Shown piece by piece: positions 1 through 8,691 of a stretch of DNA of 25,766 nt. Every line of letters starts with the position of its first letter. Positions within the stretch are counted from its first letter, which is position 1. The notes beneath the pieces are model-generated. The model had not been told where the DNA came from. It was given only the letters and a program-made list of their open reading frames with translations, and made no database searches. The DNA is from Spirochaetales bacterium (GTDB lineage Bacteria; Spirochaetota; Spirochaetia; DAHUYW01), in NCBI GenBank assembly GCA_027306915.1, contig DAHUYW010000051.1, positions 1 to 25,766 on the forward strand, written 5' to 3'. A program made the translations under genes and the position numbers.

Positions 1-2202
1 CGGCTCCTGCGCATAGAAGCGGCCGCCCTCTTGCGCCAGCCTCGCGAGGAGCGCCGCAGGAGCGAAGCGCTCGCCGGCGCTTTCCCGAAACCGGTCGAGG
101 CGCTCGACGACCCGCGCCGGCCCGTAGTCGTCGGCGTAGCGAAGGATCCCTCCGCGGAAGGGCGGGAAACCGATCCCGAGGATGAAGGCCATATCGAGGT
201 AGTCGGGCCGCTCGACGATTCCCTCCTCAAGGCAGCGCGCCGCCTCGTTCACCATGGCGAAAAGCAGGCGGTCGCAGATCTCCTCGCCTCCCATGTGCAG
301 TCTGACGGGGAAGAGGGCGCGCACGGCGCGGTTGGGCCGCTTCGCCTTTCCATCGTAGAGGTAGAAGCCGGCGCCTCCCTTCTTGCCGAGGAGGTGACTC
401 CCTTCGTAGAGGGTGCCGAGCGCCTTGGGCAGCGGGATCCGCTCGCCGTAGGCCGCCGAAAGCACCTTCGCCACCTCGAAGGCGATGTCGTGGCCGACCT
501 CGTCGATGAGGGCAAAGGGTCCCATCGGCATACCGAACTCCTCAAGGGCGCGATCGATGAGGAGGAAATCCACCCCCTGCTCGAAAAGCAGCGCCGCCTC
601 GCCGAGGTAGGCGAGGAGGACCCGGTTGACCAGGAAACCGGGGCGGTCGCGCACGACCACCGGAGTCTTGCCAAGGCGTTTTGCCAGGGCGACGAGCGCG
701 GCCACGGTCTCGGCTGAGGTGCGCTCGCCCGGAACGATCTCGACGAGCGGCATCCGATTGACCGGGTTGAAGAAATGCATCCCCGCGAAGCGCTCAGGCC
801 GCTCGAGCCCCTTCGCGATCTCGCTTACCGCGAGGGAGGAGGTGTTGGTAGCAAGGAGGGTGTCAGCGCGGACCTTTTTTTCGAGCTCCGCGAGGGCCTG
901 CCGCTTTGCCGTGACCTTTTCGACAATCGCCTCGACGACGACATCGAGAGCGGCGAAGCCCGAGAAGTCGACAGTCCCGGTGATGCGGTGCATCGCAAGC
1001 TCGGCGGCGCGCGCCTCGAGGCGCTTTCGCTTGACGAGCTCCCCGAAGGCAAGCGACGCCGAGGAGTACCCCTTTGCGATCGCCTCCCAGGCGATGTCCT
1101 TCATGCGAACCGGGATCCGGTTCGAAGCGAAGAGCCAGGCAATCCCCCCTCCCATGACCCCGGCGCCGAGAACGCCTGCGGAGGCAATAGTCCGCTCCGC
1201 CGACCCCTTCTCCTTCTTCAAGGCCTCGCCCGTGAAGAAGAGCCCCATCAAGTTCCTGCTCACTCGGCCCGGATGGAGAGCGGCGAAGGCGCGTCGCTCC
1301 GCCGCAAGCCCCCGAGCGAGGGCACGCAGGTTGGGATAGCGACCCCTGGCGTCCGGGCGGTTCGGGCGGTAGGTGCTCCGAACCACCTCGATCGCGGCGA
1401 GGGGGGCAGGATAGTGACTGCCGCTGCGCTTCTCCACCTCGGCCCGCGCCCTGCCGTAGAGGATCGCTCTCCCGAGGGGGTTGCCCTCGAGGAGAAAGCC
1501 TCGGCCTGCGCGCCGTCTTGCGAGGGGCGAGCGGGCCCCGCCGGGGGCGAGCACACCGGCCAGGAAGGCCGCGCTTTTTTCCGCAAGGAATTCCTTAGGG
1601 TAGAGCGCGTCGGCAAGACCGATTCGCCAGGCGCTCTTTGCGTCCACGGGCTTTGCGGTGAGGATCATCTTGAGCGCCTGCTCCGCTCCGAGGAGGCGGG
1701 GCAGGCGCTGGGTGCCGCCGAAACCGGGGATGATGCCGAGGCTCACCTCGGGCAGGCCGAGGCGGGTCTTCGGGTCGTCGGTGACGATCCGGTAGGTGCA
1801 CGCGAGGGCAAGCTCGAGCCCGCCCCCGAGGCAGACTCCGTCGATAACGCAGAGCGTCGGAAAGGGGAGCTCTTCGATTCGATTCATGAGCTCCTGGCCG
1901 AGCGCGACCCTCTCCTCGGTGTGCCCGGCGCCGTCGAGACCGGAGATCTCGTTGATATCGGCGCCGGCGAGAAAACAGCCGGGCTTTGCGCTGTCGAAGA
2001 CGAGGGCCTGCACTCGTGACGTTCCGCGCGAGCCGTTCCGGCCCGCCGCATCGGCGCCGTCCCTGGGAGCGAGCCGATCGAGGTGGTCGGCGAGCTCGGC
2101 GAGGAGCCCGCTCGTGAGGATGTTGATCTTGCTCTCCGGCTGGTCGAAGGTGATGCGAGCCCAGCCGCGCTCGTCGATCGAGAGGCGAAGCCCTTCCGCC
2201 AT
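1..2202 (-). CDS. fadJ: Fatty-acid oxidation complex alpha subunit (enoyl-CoA hydratase / 3-hydroxyacyl-CoA dehydrogenase), C-terminus cut by window edge
   Basis: This bifunctional beta-oxidation enzyme hydrates trans-2-enoyl-CoA and oxidises the L-3-hydroxyacyl-CoA with NAD+. The 734 codons in view start at an ATG (2202-2200) that shares one base with the TGA of the thiolase gene, so the two are translationally coupled. The N-terminal crotonase domain carries both expected acids: E130 in GGGLELALAC and E152 in LGLPEVSLGI. The linker contains a HYPAP motif. The dehydrogenase half has the NAD-binding GAGVMGGGIAWLFA and the catalytic-His segment MHFFNPVNRMPLVEI, followed by KKGGAGFYLY. The reading frame is still open at base 1, in a FYAQEP segment that lies close to the usual C-terminus of a 715-730 residue family, so only a few residues are probably missing. 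FadJ is preferred over FadB because the partner thiolase looks like FadI; this choice is an inference. It is the last of three genes in the operon. Confidence 0.93.
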   Translation of the reverse strand, partial: MAEGLRLSIDERGWARITFDQPESKINILTSGLLAELADHLDRLAPRDGADAAGRNGSRGTSRVQALVFDSAKPGCFLAGADINEISGLDGAGHTEERVALGQELMNRIEELPFPTLCVIDGVCLGGGLELALACTYRIVTDDPKTRLGLPEVSLGIIPGFGGTQRLPRLLGAEQALKMILTAKPVDAKSAWRIGLADALYPKEFLAEKSAAFLAGVLAPGGARSPLARRRAGRGFLLEGNPLGRAILYGRARAEVEKRSGSHYPAPLAAIEVVRSTYRPNRPDARGRYPNLRALARGLAAERRAFAALHPGRVSRNLMGLFFTGEALKKEKGSAERTIASAGVLGAGVMGGGIAWLFASNRIPVRMKDIAWEAIAKGYSSASLAFGELVKRKRLEARAAELAMHRITGTVDFSGFAALDVVVEAIVEKVTAKRQALAELEKKVRADTLLATNTSSLAVSEIAKGLERPERFAGMHFFNPVNRMPLVEIVPGERTSAETVAALVALAKRLGKTPVVVRDRPGFLVNRVLLAYLGEAALLFEQGVDFLLIDRALEEFGMPMGPFALIDEVGHDIAFEVAKVLSAAYGERIPLPKALGTLYEGSHLLGKKGGAGFYLYDGKAKRPNRAVRALFPVRLHMGGEEICDRLLFAMVNEAARCLEEGIVERPDYLDMAFILGIGFPPFRGGILRYADDYGPARVVERLDRFRESAGERFAPAALLARLAQEGGRFYAQEP

Positions 2203-3491
2203 CACGCCACCTCCAGGGCGAGGGCCGCGCCCTGCCCGCCGCCGACGCAGAGCGTGGCAAGCCCGGTCTGCATCTTCCGTCGCCTCATCTCCTTGAGGAG
2301 ATGGAGGACGAGGCGCGTACCGGTCATGCCGACCGGATGCCCGAGGGCAATCGCCCCGCCGGCGACGTTGAGCCGGTCGCGGGAAAGCTCTCCGAGGGCC
2401 TTTCCCCGTCCAAGGCAGCGCCGCGCGAACTCGTCGGAGGCGAAGGCGCGCTCGTTGGCGATGACCTGCGCGGCGAAGGCTTCGTTCAACTCGACCAGCT
2501 CGAAGTCCTTCATGGTCATCTTCGCCTTGGCGAGGAGCTTCGCGGTCGCGTAGACCGGTCCGAGCCCCATCCGCTCCGGCTCGAGGCTCGCGTAGGCGAA
2601 CTCGCGCAGGTAACCGAGCGGCTCTCGCCCGAGCTCCCTCGCGTGCTCCTCGCTCGTGAGGAGCACCGCCGCGGCCCCGTCGGTGATCGGACAGGAGTTG
2701 CCGACGGTGACTGTGCCGTTCTGCCGCTCGAAGTAGGGGGGGAGCCTCGCGAGGGCCTCGAGTGTCTGGTTATCGCGCGGCCCCTGATCGACGGCAAACA
2801 TCTCGCAACGCGCCCCACCGATGGGGATGGGGACGATCTCCTCGGCCATGGCGCCCGAGGCTATCGAGGCGACCGTGCGCCGGTGGCTCATGAGGGCGTA
2901 GGCGTCCTGCTCTTCGCGGGTAACGTGAAACTCGCGGGCGAGGATCTCGGCAGTCTTGCCCATGATCAGACCCGAGACCGGATCGGTGAGCCCTTGGGCA
3001 ACCGCGATCACGGGCTTGAGATAGCGCATCTTGAATCCGGCAAGGGCGGCAATCCGCTGCGGCAGGTTCTTCGCCCGAGCGAGGCTCGTAAGGTAGCCGG
3101 CCATCCCCGGATCGAAGAGCAGGGGGATGTTGCTCATCGATTCAGTACCGCCCGCGACAATGACGCCCGCTTCCTCGAGCAGGATCTTCGACGCCGCGGT
3201 CGTTATGGCGTCCATGCCGGAGGCACAGTTGCGGTTGACAGTGTAGGCTGGGATGCGGATCGGCAGGCCCGCCTTCAGCGCGATTACCCGCGCGATGTTG
3301 GCGGCGTGGGGCGGCTGCGCCACGTTTCCGAAGATCACCTCGTCGATGGAGTCGGGGTCGGCATCCGCGCGGGCGAGCAGCTCGGCGAGGGCGTAGGCGC
3401 CCAAATCGTCGGCCTGAATCGCTGCGAGCTTTCCGCCCGCCTTTGCCATGGGGGTGCGCACGCCCTCGACAATTGCTATTCGTTTCTTCAT
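2202..3491 (-). CDS. fadI: Acetyl-CoA C-acyltransferase (3-ketoacyl-CoA thiolase, FadI type)
   Basis: This enzyme cleaves 3-ketoacyl-CoA with CoA to give acetyl-CoA and a shortened acyl-CoA; it is the beta partner of the next gene's product. The protein has 429 residues. The nucleophile is C89 in NRNCASGMDA, the catalytic His is H385 in GHPVGMTGTR, and the second Cys is C415 in CVGGGQGAAL; a NEAFAAQ motif is also present. The segment around FARRCLGRGKALGEL matches the FadI/trifunctional-beta branch better than the short FadA/PhaA branch. I place the start at the ATG 3491-3489, because AGGAG (3504-3500) sits 8 nt before it. A longer reading from GTG at 3500 would begin on the RBS itself. That AGGAG also contains the last two bases of the upstream synthetase stop codon. 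The gene lies between the acyl-CoA synthetase and the FadJ-type gene and overlaps the latter by one base. Confidence 0.94.
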   Translation of the reverse strand: MKKRIAIVEGVRTPMAKAGGKLAAIQADDLGAYALAELLARADADPDSIDEVIFGNVAQPPHAANIARVIALKAGLPIRIPAYTVNRNCASGMDAITTAASKILLEEAGVIVAGGTESMSNIPLLFDPGMAGYLTSLARAKNLPQRIAALAGFKMRYLKPVIAVAQGLTDPVSGLIMGKTAEILAREFHVTREEQDAYALMSHRRTVASIASGAMAEEIVPIPIGGARCEMFAVDQGPRDNQTLEALARLPPYFERQNGTVTVGNSCPITDGAAAVLLTSEEHARELGREPLGYLREFAYASLEPERMGLGPVYATAKLLAKAKMTMKDFELVELNEAFAAQVIANERAFASDEFARRCLGRGKALGELSRDRLNVAGGAIALGHPVGMTGTRLVLHLLKEMRRRKMQTGLATLCVGGGQGAALALEVA

Positions 3492-3502
3492 CAAAAGCAC
3501 TC

Positions 3503-5254
3503 CTAGCTCTGATACATCTCTTCGATGAGGTCCTTGAACTTTTCCTCCACGAGGTGACGCCTGATCTTGAGCGACGGGGTAAGCTCGCCGCCGTCGATCG
3601 AAATACGGCTCGAGACCACCCTGAAGCGGCGAATCTGCTCCCAGTGGTTCAGGTTGCGATTCACCTTTCGTATGTGTTCCTCGATCTCCATGCGGAAGAT
3701 GCCTCCCTTGAGGAAGTCCTCGACGCTCTGGCCGCGGACCCCGACCTCCTCCATTCGCAGGGCAACCTCCTCGAAATCGGGAAAGAGGAGGCAGGTGAGG
3801 TACTTGCGCTCCTCGGCTATGACGAGCGCCATGTCGACGAGCCGTGACCTGCAGAGGGCCTGCTCGATGGGTACAGGGCTCACATACTCGCCGGTCGATG
3901 TCTTGAAAAGCTCTTTTTTTCGGCCCGTGATGGTGAGGTAGCCGTCGGCGTCCAGGCTCCCAAGGTCGCCGGTGTGCAGCCAGCCCTCGGGGTCGATCAC
4001 CCCTCTCGTCGCCGCGTCGTCGCGGTGGTAGGCGCGCATGATGTTCGGCCCCCGGGCGAGGATCTCCCCGTCCTCCGCTATGCGGATCTCCACGCCGGGG
4101 AAGGCCTTCCCCACCGTGCCCATGCGGTTTGCGCCGGGGCAGTTGCTAGCGATCACCGGGGAGGCTTCGGTGAGGCCGTAACCCTCGTAGAGGGGGAGGC
4201 CGATGTTTGCGAAGAAGCGGCCCATCTCCTTAGAAAGGGGGGCTCCTCCCGAGATGACCGCGCGGAAGCGTCCCCCCATGGCGGCGCGCAGCTTGCGGTA
4301 GACCAGGAGGTCGGCAAGAATCCCTGCCGGCCCTCGCCGCGCGGCTCCCGCGGGCTTGCGCTCCGCCCGCACGAGGGCCGCGCGGGCTATGGCGCGCTTG
4401 GCGCCGCGCTCCCCCTCGATCTGCGCCCGCATCTTGGCGTGAGCCTTTTCGAGCAGCCTCGGGACGACATCCATATAGGTCGGGCGCACCTCGCGCATGT
4501 AGTTCCCGACCAGCTTCACGTCGTCCACGAAGTAGATGGAGGTTCCGCGGCTGATGTAGTAGTACATCACCATCCGCTCGAAAATGTGGGCAAGGGGAAG
4601 TGCCGAGAGCACCGCGTCCTCCGGGCGCTCGGGGAAACCGAAGCGGATTCGGGAGGCCTCGACCTGAGAGACGACGCACCGATGGGTGAGCTCTACCCCC
4701 TTGGGCAGCCCGGTGCTTCCGCTCGTGTAGATGATGGTGGCGAGGTCATCTTCGCGGATCTGCGAGCAGAGCTCGGAGAGGAGAGAAGCGCTCAGGATCC
4801 CGTCGTCGCCGTTCCCGGCCGTGCGCCCTCCGTCGAGGGCGCTTGTCCCGCCGCGGAAATCGATGACCGAGGCGAGCGCTCCCCGGTGAGGCTCGAGCGC
4901 TGCGAGGCACTGTTCGCCTGCGGCGATGATCGTGCGGATGCGGGCGTCGCGCAGCTCGAAGGCGAGGTTCGCCGAGGAGATGTCGGCGAATATGGGAACC
5001 GTGATCCCTCCGGCGAGAAGGATGGCGAGGTCGGCGATGACCCACTGGGGCGAGGAGGGCGCCATGAGCCCGACCGCCTCTCCTCGTTCGACGCCTCTCG
5101 TGCGAAGGTCGAGCGCGGTGCGCACGACGGCGCTCCCAAACTCCCAGGTTGAAATGGGCAGCCATCCTTTCCCGTTTCGGGAGTTGAAGGCTCGGGGGTT
5201 ATGGTACGATTCGACCACATGCCGGAAGAGCTCGGTAAGTGTGGCGAATCCCAT
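3503..5254 (-). CDS. Long-chain acyl-CoA synthetase (AMP-forming, COG1022 type)
   Basis: This enzyme activates a free fatty acid with ATP and CoA through an acyl-adenylate and feeds the two downstream beta-oxidation enzymes. The protein has 583 residues. The adenylate-forming motifs appear in order: TIIYTSGSTGLPKG (about 173-186), the aromatic/Ala core YEGYGLTEASP (356-366), GWLHTGDLG (424-432), and the hinge region GRKKELFKTSTGEY (444-457). A C-terminal LTPSLKIRR supplies the likely A10 lysine. The hinge reads STGEY where relatives often have a Lys after the Gly, a mild oddity. The start ATG has GGGAGG (5268-5263) 8 nt upstream. It is the first gene of the operon and is divergent from the MFS gene across 188 bp. 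The exact chain-length preference cannot be read from the sequence, so no symbol is given. Medium- or very-long-chain use is possible. Confidence 0.92.
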   Translation of the reverse strand: MGFATLTELFRHVVESYHNPRAFNSRNGKGWLPISTWEFGSAVVRTALDLRTRGVERGEAVGLMAPSSPQWVIADLAILLAGGITVPIFADISSANLAFELRDARIRTIIAAGEQCLAALEPHRGALASVIDFRGGTSALDGGRTAGNGDDGILSASLLSELCSQIREDDLATIIYTSGSTGLPKGVELTHRCVVSQVEASRIRFGFPERPEDAVLSALPLAHIFERMVMYYYISRGTSIYFVDDVKLVGNYMREVRPTYMDVVPRLLEKAHAKMRAQIEGERGAKRAIARAALVRAERKPAGAARRGPAGILADLLVYRKLRAAMGGRFRAVISGGAPLSKEMGRFFANIGLPLYEGYGLTEASPVIASNCPGANRMGTVGKAFPGVEIRIAEDGEILARGPNIMRAYHRDDAATRGVIDPEGWLHTGDLGSLDADGYLTITGRKKELFKTSTGEYVSPVPIEQALCRSRLVDMALVIAEERKYLTCLLFPDFEEVALRMEEVGVRGQSVEDFLKGGIFRMEIEEHIRKVNRNLNHWEQIRRFRVVSSRISIDGGELTPSLKIRRHLVEEKFKDLIEEMYQS

Positions 5255-5276
5255 GGCTTCTGCCTCCCACTCGACA

Positions 5277-5306
5277 AAGATACTTAAGCAAAGTAGTCAA
5301 AATCAA
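5277..5306 (-). promoter_or_regulatory. Candidate promoter of the beta-oxidation operon
   Basis: On the minus strand TTGATT (5306-5301) and TATCTT (5282-5277) are separated by 18 bp, each matching four of six sigma-70 consensus bases. They lie in an AT-rich island inside an otherwise GC-rich 188 bp divergent gap. Transcription would begin near 5270, just before the GGGAGG RBS, giving a short leader. I see no clear FadR- or TetR-type operator palindrome. Confidence 0.35.
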
Positions 5307-5442
5307 ATGCGCGCCCGAACAGCAGCCGTGGCAGCTGATTGAATATCCCCACAAACCCCCTTGGGAAGCCGCGCGGGCCGCATGAGGTCATCCTTCCCGC
5401 GCCTGTCCCCGGCGCACTTGATCTTTTTGGCCGCCTGATAGG

Positions 5443-6675
5443 ATGATAGACAGTCGTACAGCAATCGTGGTTGCATGGAAGAAGAACCTCTACGCCATCT
5501 GGCTTGCTGAGCTCCTCGCCCTTGCCGGCTTCAGCACCTCGATGCCGATCATTCCCTTTTATCTTCAGTCTCTTGGAGTAAAGGACCAGCATCTTCTCAA
5601 GCTGTGGGTCGGTCTGATCCAATCGACGGCCTCGATCGCCCTCGGCCTCATCGCTCCGGTTTGGGGTCGATTGGCCGACCTGCACGGCCGCAGACCCATG
5701 CTTCTCCGGGCTATGCTCGGCGGCGCGGTAATCATAGCGCTCATGGGCTTCATCACCCAGCCCTGGCAGCTTCTCGTCCTCCGCACGATCCAGGGGCTCC
5801 TTACCGGCACGGTGGGTGCGGCGACCGTGCTGGTCGCCTCGACCGTGCCCGAGAGCGAGCTGGGCTACGGAATGGGTTTGCTGCAGATGTCGGTGTTCGT
5901 CGGCTCTTCGATCGGGCCGATGATCGGAGGGTTTGTCGCCGACTTGGTCGGCTATCGCTTTACCTTCTTCGTGACCGCGTCGATGCTTGCGCTGGCCGCG
6001 CTCATCGTGTCGACCTCGGTGCGCGAGGAGTTCATCCCCAAAAAGCCGGAGGGAGGAAGCTTCGTAAGGAACCTCATGCCCGACTTCTCCACCGTGTTTC
6101 AATCGCGGACGCTGCTCGTGCTCATCGCGGTGGCCTTCACCGATCAGTTTTCGGGGTCGGTCGTGGGTCCCATCCTGCCCCTCTATATCCAGCGGCTCAC
6201 CACCGATGTCCAGCGCCTCGCCACCACCACCGGCCTCATCCTCGGATTGGGAGCCTTCAGCGCCGCCCTCACCTCGGCAGGGGTCGGCAGGATCAGCTAC
6301 CGCATCGGCTACGCGCGGACCCTGATCGCCTGCCTCTTCGGCGCCGCGGTGATGTACCTTGCGCAGGCCTTCGTGGCGACCACCGGCCAGCTTCTGGTGC
6401 TTCGGATCGTCGGGGGATTCTTCCTCGGCGGGACAATGCCCTCGGTGAACGCGCTCATCGCGCGCAACACCGACCGCTCCACCCAGGGCTCGGTCTACGG
6501 CATCAATACGGCGGTCGCGTCGGCAGGAGCGGCGCTCGGTCCGGCACTGGGCGCCACCGTGGCGATCCTCTGGGGCTTCCCCGCCGCCTTCGTCCTGACC
6601 GCGCTCATTCTCGCAGTCACCGGAAGCGGCGTCGCACGGGTGACCCGTCCCTCCCGGCGAACGGCGCCCCGCTAA
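5443..6675 (+). CDS. Major facilitator superfamily multidrug-type transporter
   Basis: This is an inner-membrane, probably proton-driven exporter of 410 residues, with a hydrophobicity pattern consistent with 12 membrane helices. MFS motif A is clear in the loop after helix 2 (GRLADLHGRRPMLL, 75-88). A second-half counterpart around GVGRISYRIGYARTL is weaker. The N-terminus (WKKNLYAIWLAELLALAGFSTSMPIIPFYL) resembles the drug-efflux families represented by MdtG. No RBS stands out before ATG 5443, and an AGG sits only one base upstream, so a start a few codons later (for example GTG 5467) is possible. It stands alone, divergent from the fatty-acid operon and convergent with the methyltransferase gene 29 bp downstream. 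The substrate is unknown; no local regulator gene suggests one. Confidence 0.9.
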   Translation: MIDSRTAIVVAWKKNLYAIWLAELLALAGFSTSMPIIPFYLQSLGVKDQHLLKLWVGLIQSTASIALGLIAPVWGRLADLHGRRPMLLRAMLGGAVIIALMGFITQPWQLLVLRTIQGLLTGTVGAATVLVASTVPESELGYGMGLLQMSVFVGSSIGPMIGGFVADLVGYRFTFFVTASMLALAALIVSTSVREEFIPKKPEGGSFVRNLMPDFSTVFQSRTLLVLIAVAFTDQFSGSVVGPILPLYIQRLTTDVQRLATTTGLILGLGAFSAALTSAGVGRISYRIGYARTLIACLFGAAVMYLAQAFVATTGQLLVLRIVGGFFLGGTMPSVNALIARNTDRSTQGSVYGINTAVASAGAALGPALGATVAILWGFPAAFVLTALILAVTGSGVARVTRPSRRTAPR

Positions 6676-6704
6676 GGCGGCTCAAAGCCATTGTCGGTGG
6701 GCGG

Positions 6705-7253
6705 TCAGGGCTCTTTGTCCAGCGTGATGAGATCGAGGTGCTCAAGGCTCGTGACTTCCGGAGCCCGCCCGGCAACGGCGGTGAAGAGCTCCGCGAGGCG
6801 CTGTGGATCGACGCGATGGGGCAGGGGAGGTCCGAACTCCTGCTCGCGGTAGGGCCACTCGAGGATGCCTATTCGTCTGCGCGCAACGCGCAGCGCCTCC
6901 CGCAGGGCCGCCTCCGCGTCGTCAGTCTCGTGGAAAACCAGACCGAGAAACACGATGTCGAATGCGCCGTCGGGGTAGGGAAGGGCCTCGGCCGTCCCGA
7001 CGACGAAGCGGGCGCCGGGAATAAGGCGCCGGGCGTGAGCGATCATGTCCGGATTCACGTCGACGCCCTCCGTCCGGCAGCCGCGCTTCACGAAGCCTTC
7101 GGCGAAGAGCCCGGTCCCCGTCCCAACATCGAGCGCCGAGGGAGTCGCGAGCCCTTCGATGCAGCGCTCGACGACCTGCTCGACCTGCAGGCGCTCGACG
7201 CGATCGGGGGAGCGGAGGCGATCGGCCTCGCCTGAGAATCTTTTTTCATGCAT
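6705..7253 (-). CDS. Class I SAM-dependent methyltransferase (Methyltransf_11 type)
   Basis: This is a small cytosolic methyltransferase of 182 residues. Motif I is ALDVGTGTGLFAEGF (about 40-54), the acidic ribose-binding loop is EGVDVNPDM, and post-I motifs appear as GTAEALPYPDGAFDIVF followed by LVFHETDD. The N-terminus (KRFSGEADRLRSPDRVERL) has a F-x-G-x-A-x-x-L-R-S-P-x-R pattern that I recognise from small bacterial methyltransferases of unknown substrate, and it supports the ATG at 7253. The gene faces the MFS gene tail to tail and is divergent from the FMN oxidase gene with 82 bp between the starts. Nothing in the neighbourhood identifies the acceptor, so a small-molecule substrate is only a guess. 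Confidence 0.87.
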   Translation of the reverse strand: MHEKRFSGEADRLRSPDRVERLQVEQVVERCIEGLATPSALDVGTGTGLFAEGFVKRGCRTEGVDVNPDMIAHARRLIPGARFVVGTAEALPYPDGAFDIVFLGLVFHETDDAEAALREALRVARRRIGILEWPYREQEFGPPLPHRVDPQRLAELFTAVAGRAPEVTSLEHLDLITLDKEP

Positions 7254-7312
7254 TTGCGGATTCTACTCCGCCGGCGCGCGCCGTGTCGACGGGGCGCGGC
7301 GTGCACGTGCGG

Positions 7313-7318
7313 TATAAT
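7313..7318 (+). promoter_or_regulatory. Candidate -10 box before the FMN oxidase gene
   Basis: A perfect TATAAT lies 17 bp before the GTG start at 7336. No good -35 box is found 16-18 bp upstream (the region is GC-rich), so an activator may be needed, or the match may be chance. Transcription would begin near 7325, inside the GGGAGG RBS (7324-7329), which weakens the assignment. Confidence 0.3.
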
Positions 7319-7335
7319 CTCCCGGGAGGCTTGCG

Positions 7336-8691
7336 GTGACACAGGAAACAGTTCGGCCGGATGCCGTCGGACGGCAACAGGAGATCTATCTTTCCCGCGT
7401 GCGGGGAAGGCGGGCGTCGGTGCCGGTCGCTTTCGCAGAGCTCGAGAGGGCGGCTCGCCGGCGCGTGTCGGCCCATCGATTCAACTACCTCGCCGGGAGC
7501 GCCGGAAGCGAGGCAACCATGCGCGAGAATCGCGCGGCCTTCGAGCGCGTCCGAATCCTGCCGCGGATGCTTCGCGATGTGGGCAGCCGCGAGATCGCCA
7601 TCGAGCTTTTCGGACGGCGGCTTCCCGCCCCCCTTCTGCTCGCCCCGATCGGTGTTCTCGAGGAGGCGCACCGAGAGGCCGACCTCGCCGTTTCCCGCGC
7701 AGCCGCCCGCCTCGGCGTCCCCTTCATCTTCTCCAACCAGGCCTCGGTTCCCATGGAGCGGTGCGCGGAGGCGATGGGAGGCTCACCCCGCTGGTTTCAG
7801 CTCTACTACGGCCGCTCCGATGCGCTCGTCGAGAGCCTCGTGCGGAGGGCGGAGGCGTGCGGCTGCGACGCGATCGTGGTGACGCTCGACACGACCCTGC
7901 TCGGTTTTCGCGCCCGGGATCTCGATGCAGCCTACCTGCCCTTCCTTTACGGCAAGGGGATTGCGCAGTACGTGAGCGATCCGGTCTTCCGGCGGGAGAT
8001 GGCGGAGGCGGCGGACGCGGCCGACAAGGCCGCCGGGGCTGCCGGCGGGAGAGCCGCCGCAGGCCGCTCTTCGCTCGACGGCGGGGTCACCCTCGCTGCG
8101 CTCTCGCTGCTCATCTCAGCGACGCGTGCCCTCAGACGGACGCTCTGCGCCTCGGGGGTTGCCGCGCCCTCCTTCTTTCACCTTCTGCGCTCGCGGGCGC
8201 CTCTCGATGCGGTAAGCCATTTCATCGCGAGCTACTCGCGCCCGTCGCTCGGTCCGCCCGAGATCGAGGCCCTGCGGAAGCTGACGCGTCTTCCAATCCT
8301 CCTCAAGGGGGTGCTCCGTCCCGAGGATGCGCGGGCCGCCGTCACGCGCGGCGTGGACGGCATCATCGTCTCGAATCACGGGGGGCGGCAGGTTGACGGA
8401 GCTGTTGCCGCCCTCGACGCGCTCCCTGCGGTCGTGGAGGCGGTCGGGGGGACCGTTCCGGTCCTCTTCGACAGCGGGGTCCGCGGCGGCGCCGATCTCT
8501 TCAAGGCGCTTGCCCTGGGAGCGAAGGCGGTCTGTCTCGGCCGGCCCTATGCCTACGGCCTCGCGGTCGCCGGGGAGCGGGGCGTGGCCGACGTGGTACG
8601 AAACCTCCTCGCGGATCTCGAGCTCACGATGGCTCTCGCGGGCTGTCGGGAGGTGGGGGAGATAGATCGATCTCTGCTGGTGCAGGGGTGA
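7336..8691 (+). CDS. FMN-dependent alpha-hydroxy-acid oxidase, lactate 2-monooxygenase-like
   Basis: This member of the glycolate oxidase/lactate monooxygenase TIM-barrel family oxidises a 2-hydroxy acid such as lactate using FMN. It has 451 residues against about 360-395 for usual members. The catalytic His is H348 in [14 protein letters not shown]324 lies in LPILLKGVL, and the FMN-phosphate region reads [15 protein letters not shown] then CLGRPYAYG. The stretch [20 protein letters not shown] followed by SDPVF is the feature that points to the lactate-2-monooxygenase branch. Between about 220 and 303, in the mobile-loop region, there is an unusually long Ala-rich and then hydrophobic insertion ([15 protein letters not shown]). 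The usual Trp-Asp pair just after it is replaced by [12 protein letters not shown] is the start, 6 nt after GGGAGG (7324-7329). The last 68 bp overlap the MATE gene on the other strand. Confidence 0.88.
   Translation: MTQETVRPDAVGRQQEIYLSRVRGRRASVPVAFAELERAARRRVSAHRFNYLAGSAGSEATMRENRAAFERVRILPRMLRDVGSREIAIELFGRRLPAPLLLAPIGVLEEAHREADLAVSRAAARLGVPFIFSNQASVPMERCAEAMGGSPRWFQLYYGRSDALVESLVRRAEACGCDAIVVTLDTTLLGFRARDLDAAYLPFLYGKGIAQYVSDPVFRREMAEAADAADKAAGAAGGRAAAGRSSLDGGVTLAALSLLISATRALRRTLCASGVAAPSFFHLLRSRAPLDAVSHFIASYSRPSLGPPEIEALRKLTRLPILLKGVLRPEDARAAVTRGVDGIIVSNHGGRQVDGAVAALDALPAVVEAVGGTVPVLFDSGVRGGADLFKALALGAKAVCLGRPYAYGLAVAGERGVADVVRNLLADLELTMALAGCREVGEIDRSLLVQG

Noticed and set aside
5418..5446. 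TTGATC with a downstream GGATGA/TAGGAT as an MFS promoter
   Set aside because: Spacing is wrong for the better -10 candidate (15 bp), and that box overlaps the proposed start codon.
5604..7235. 543-codon open frame on the plus strand spanning the MFS end and the methyltransferase
   Set aside because: It overlaps two clear genes in other frames and has His/Arg-rich composition without motifs.
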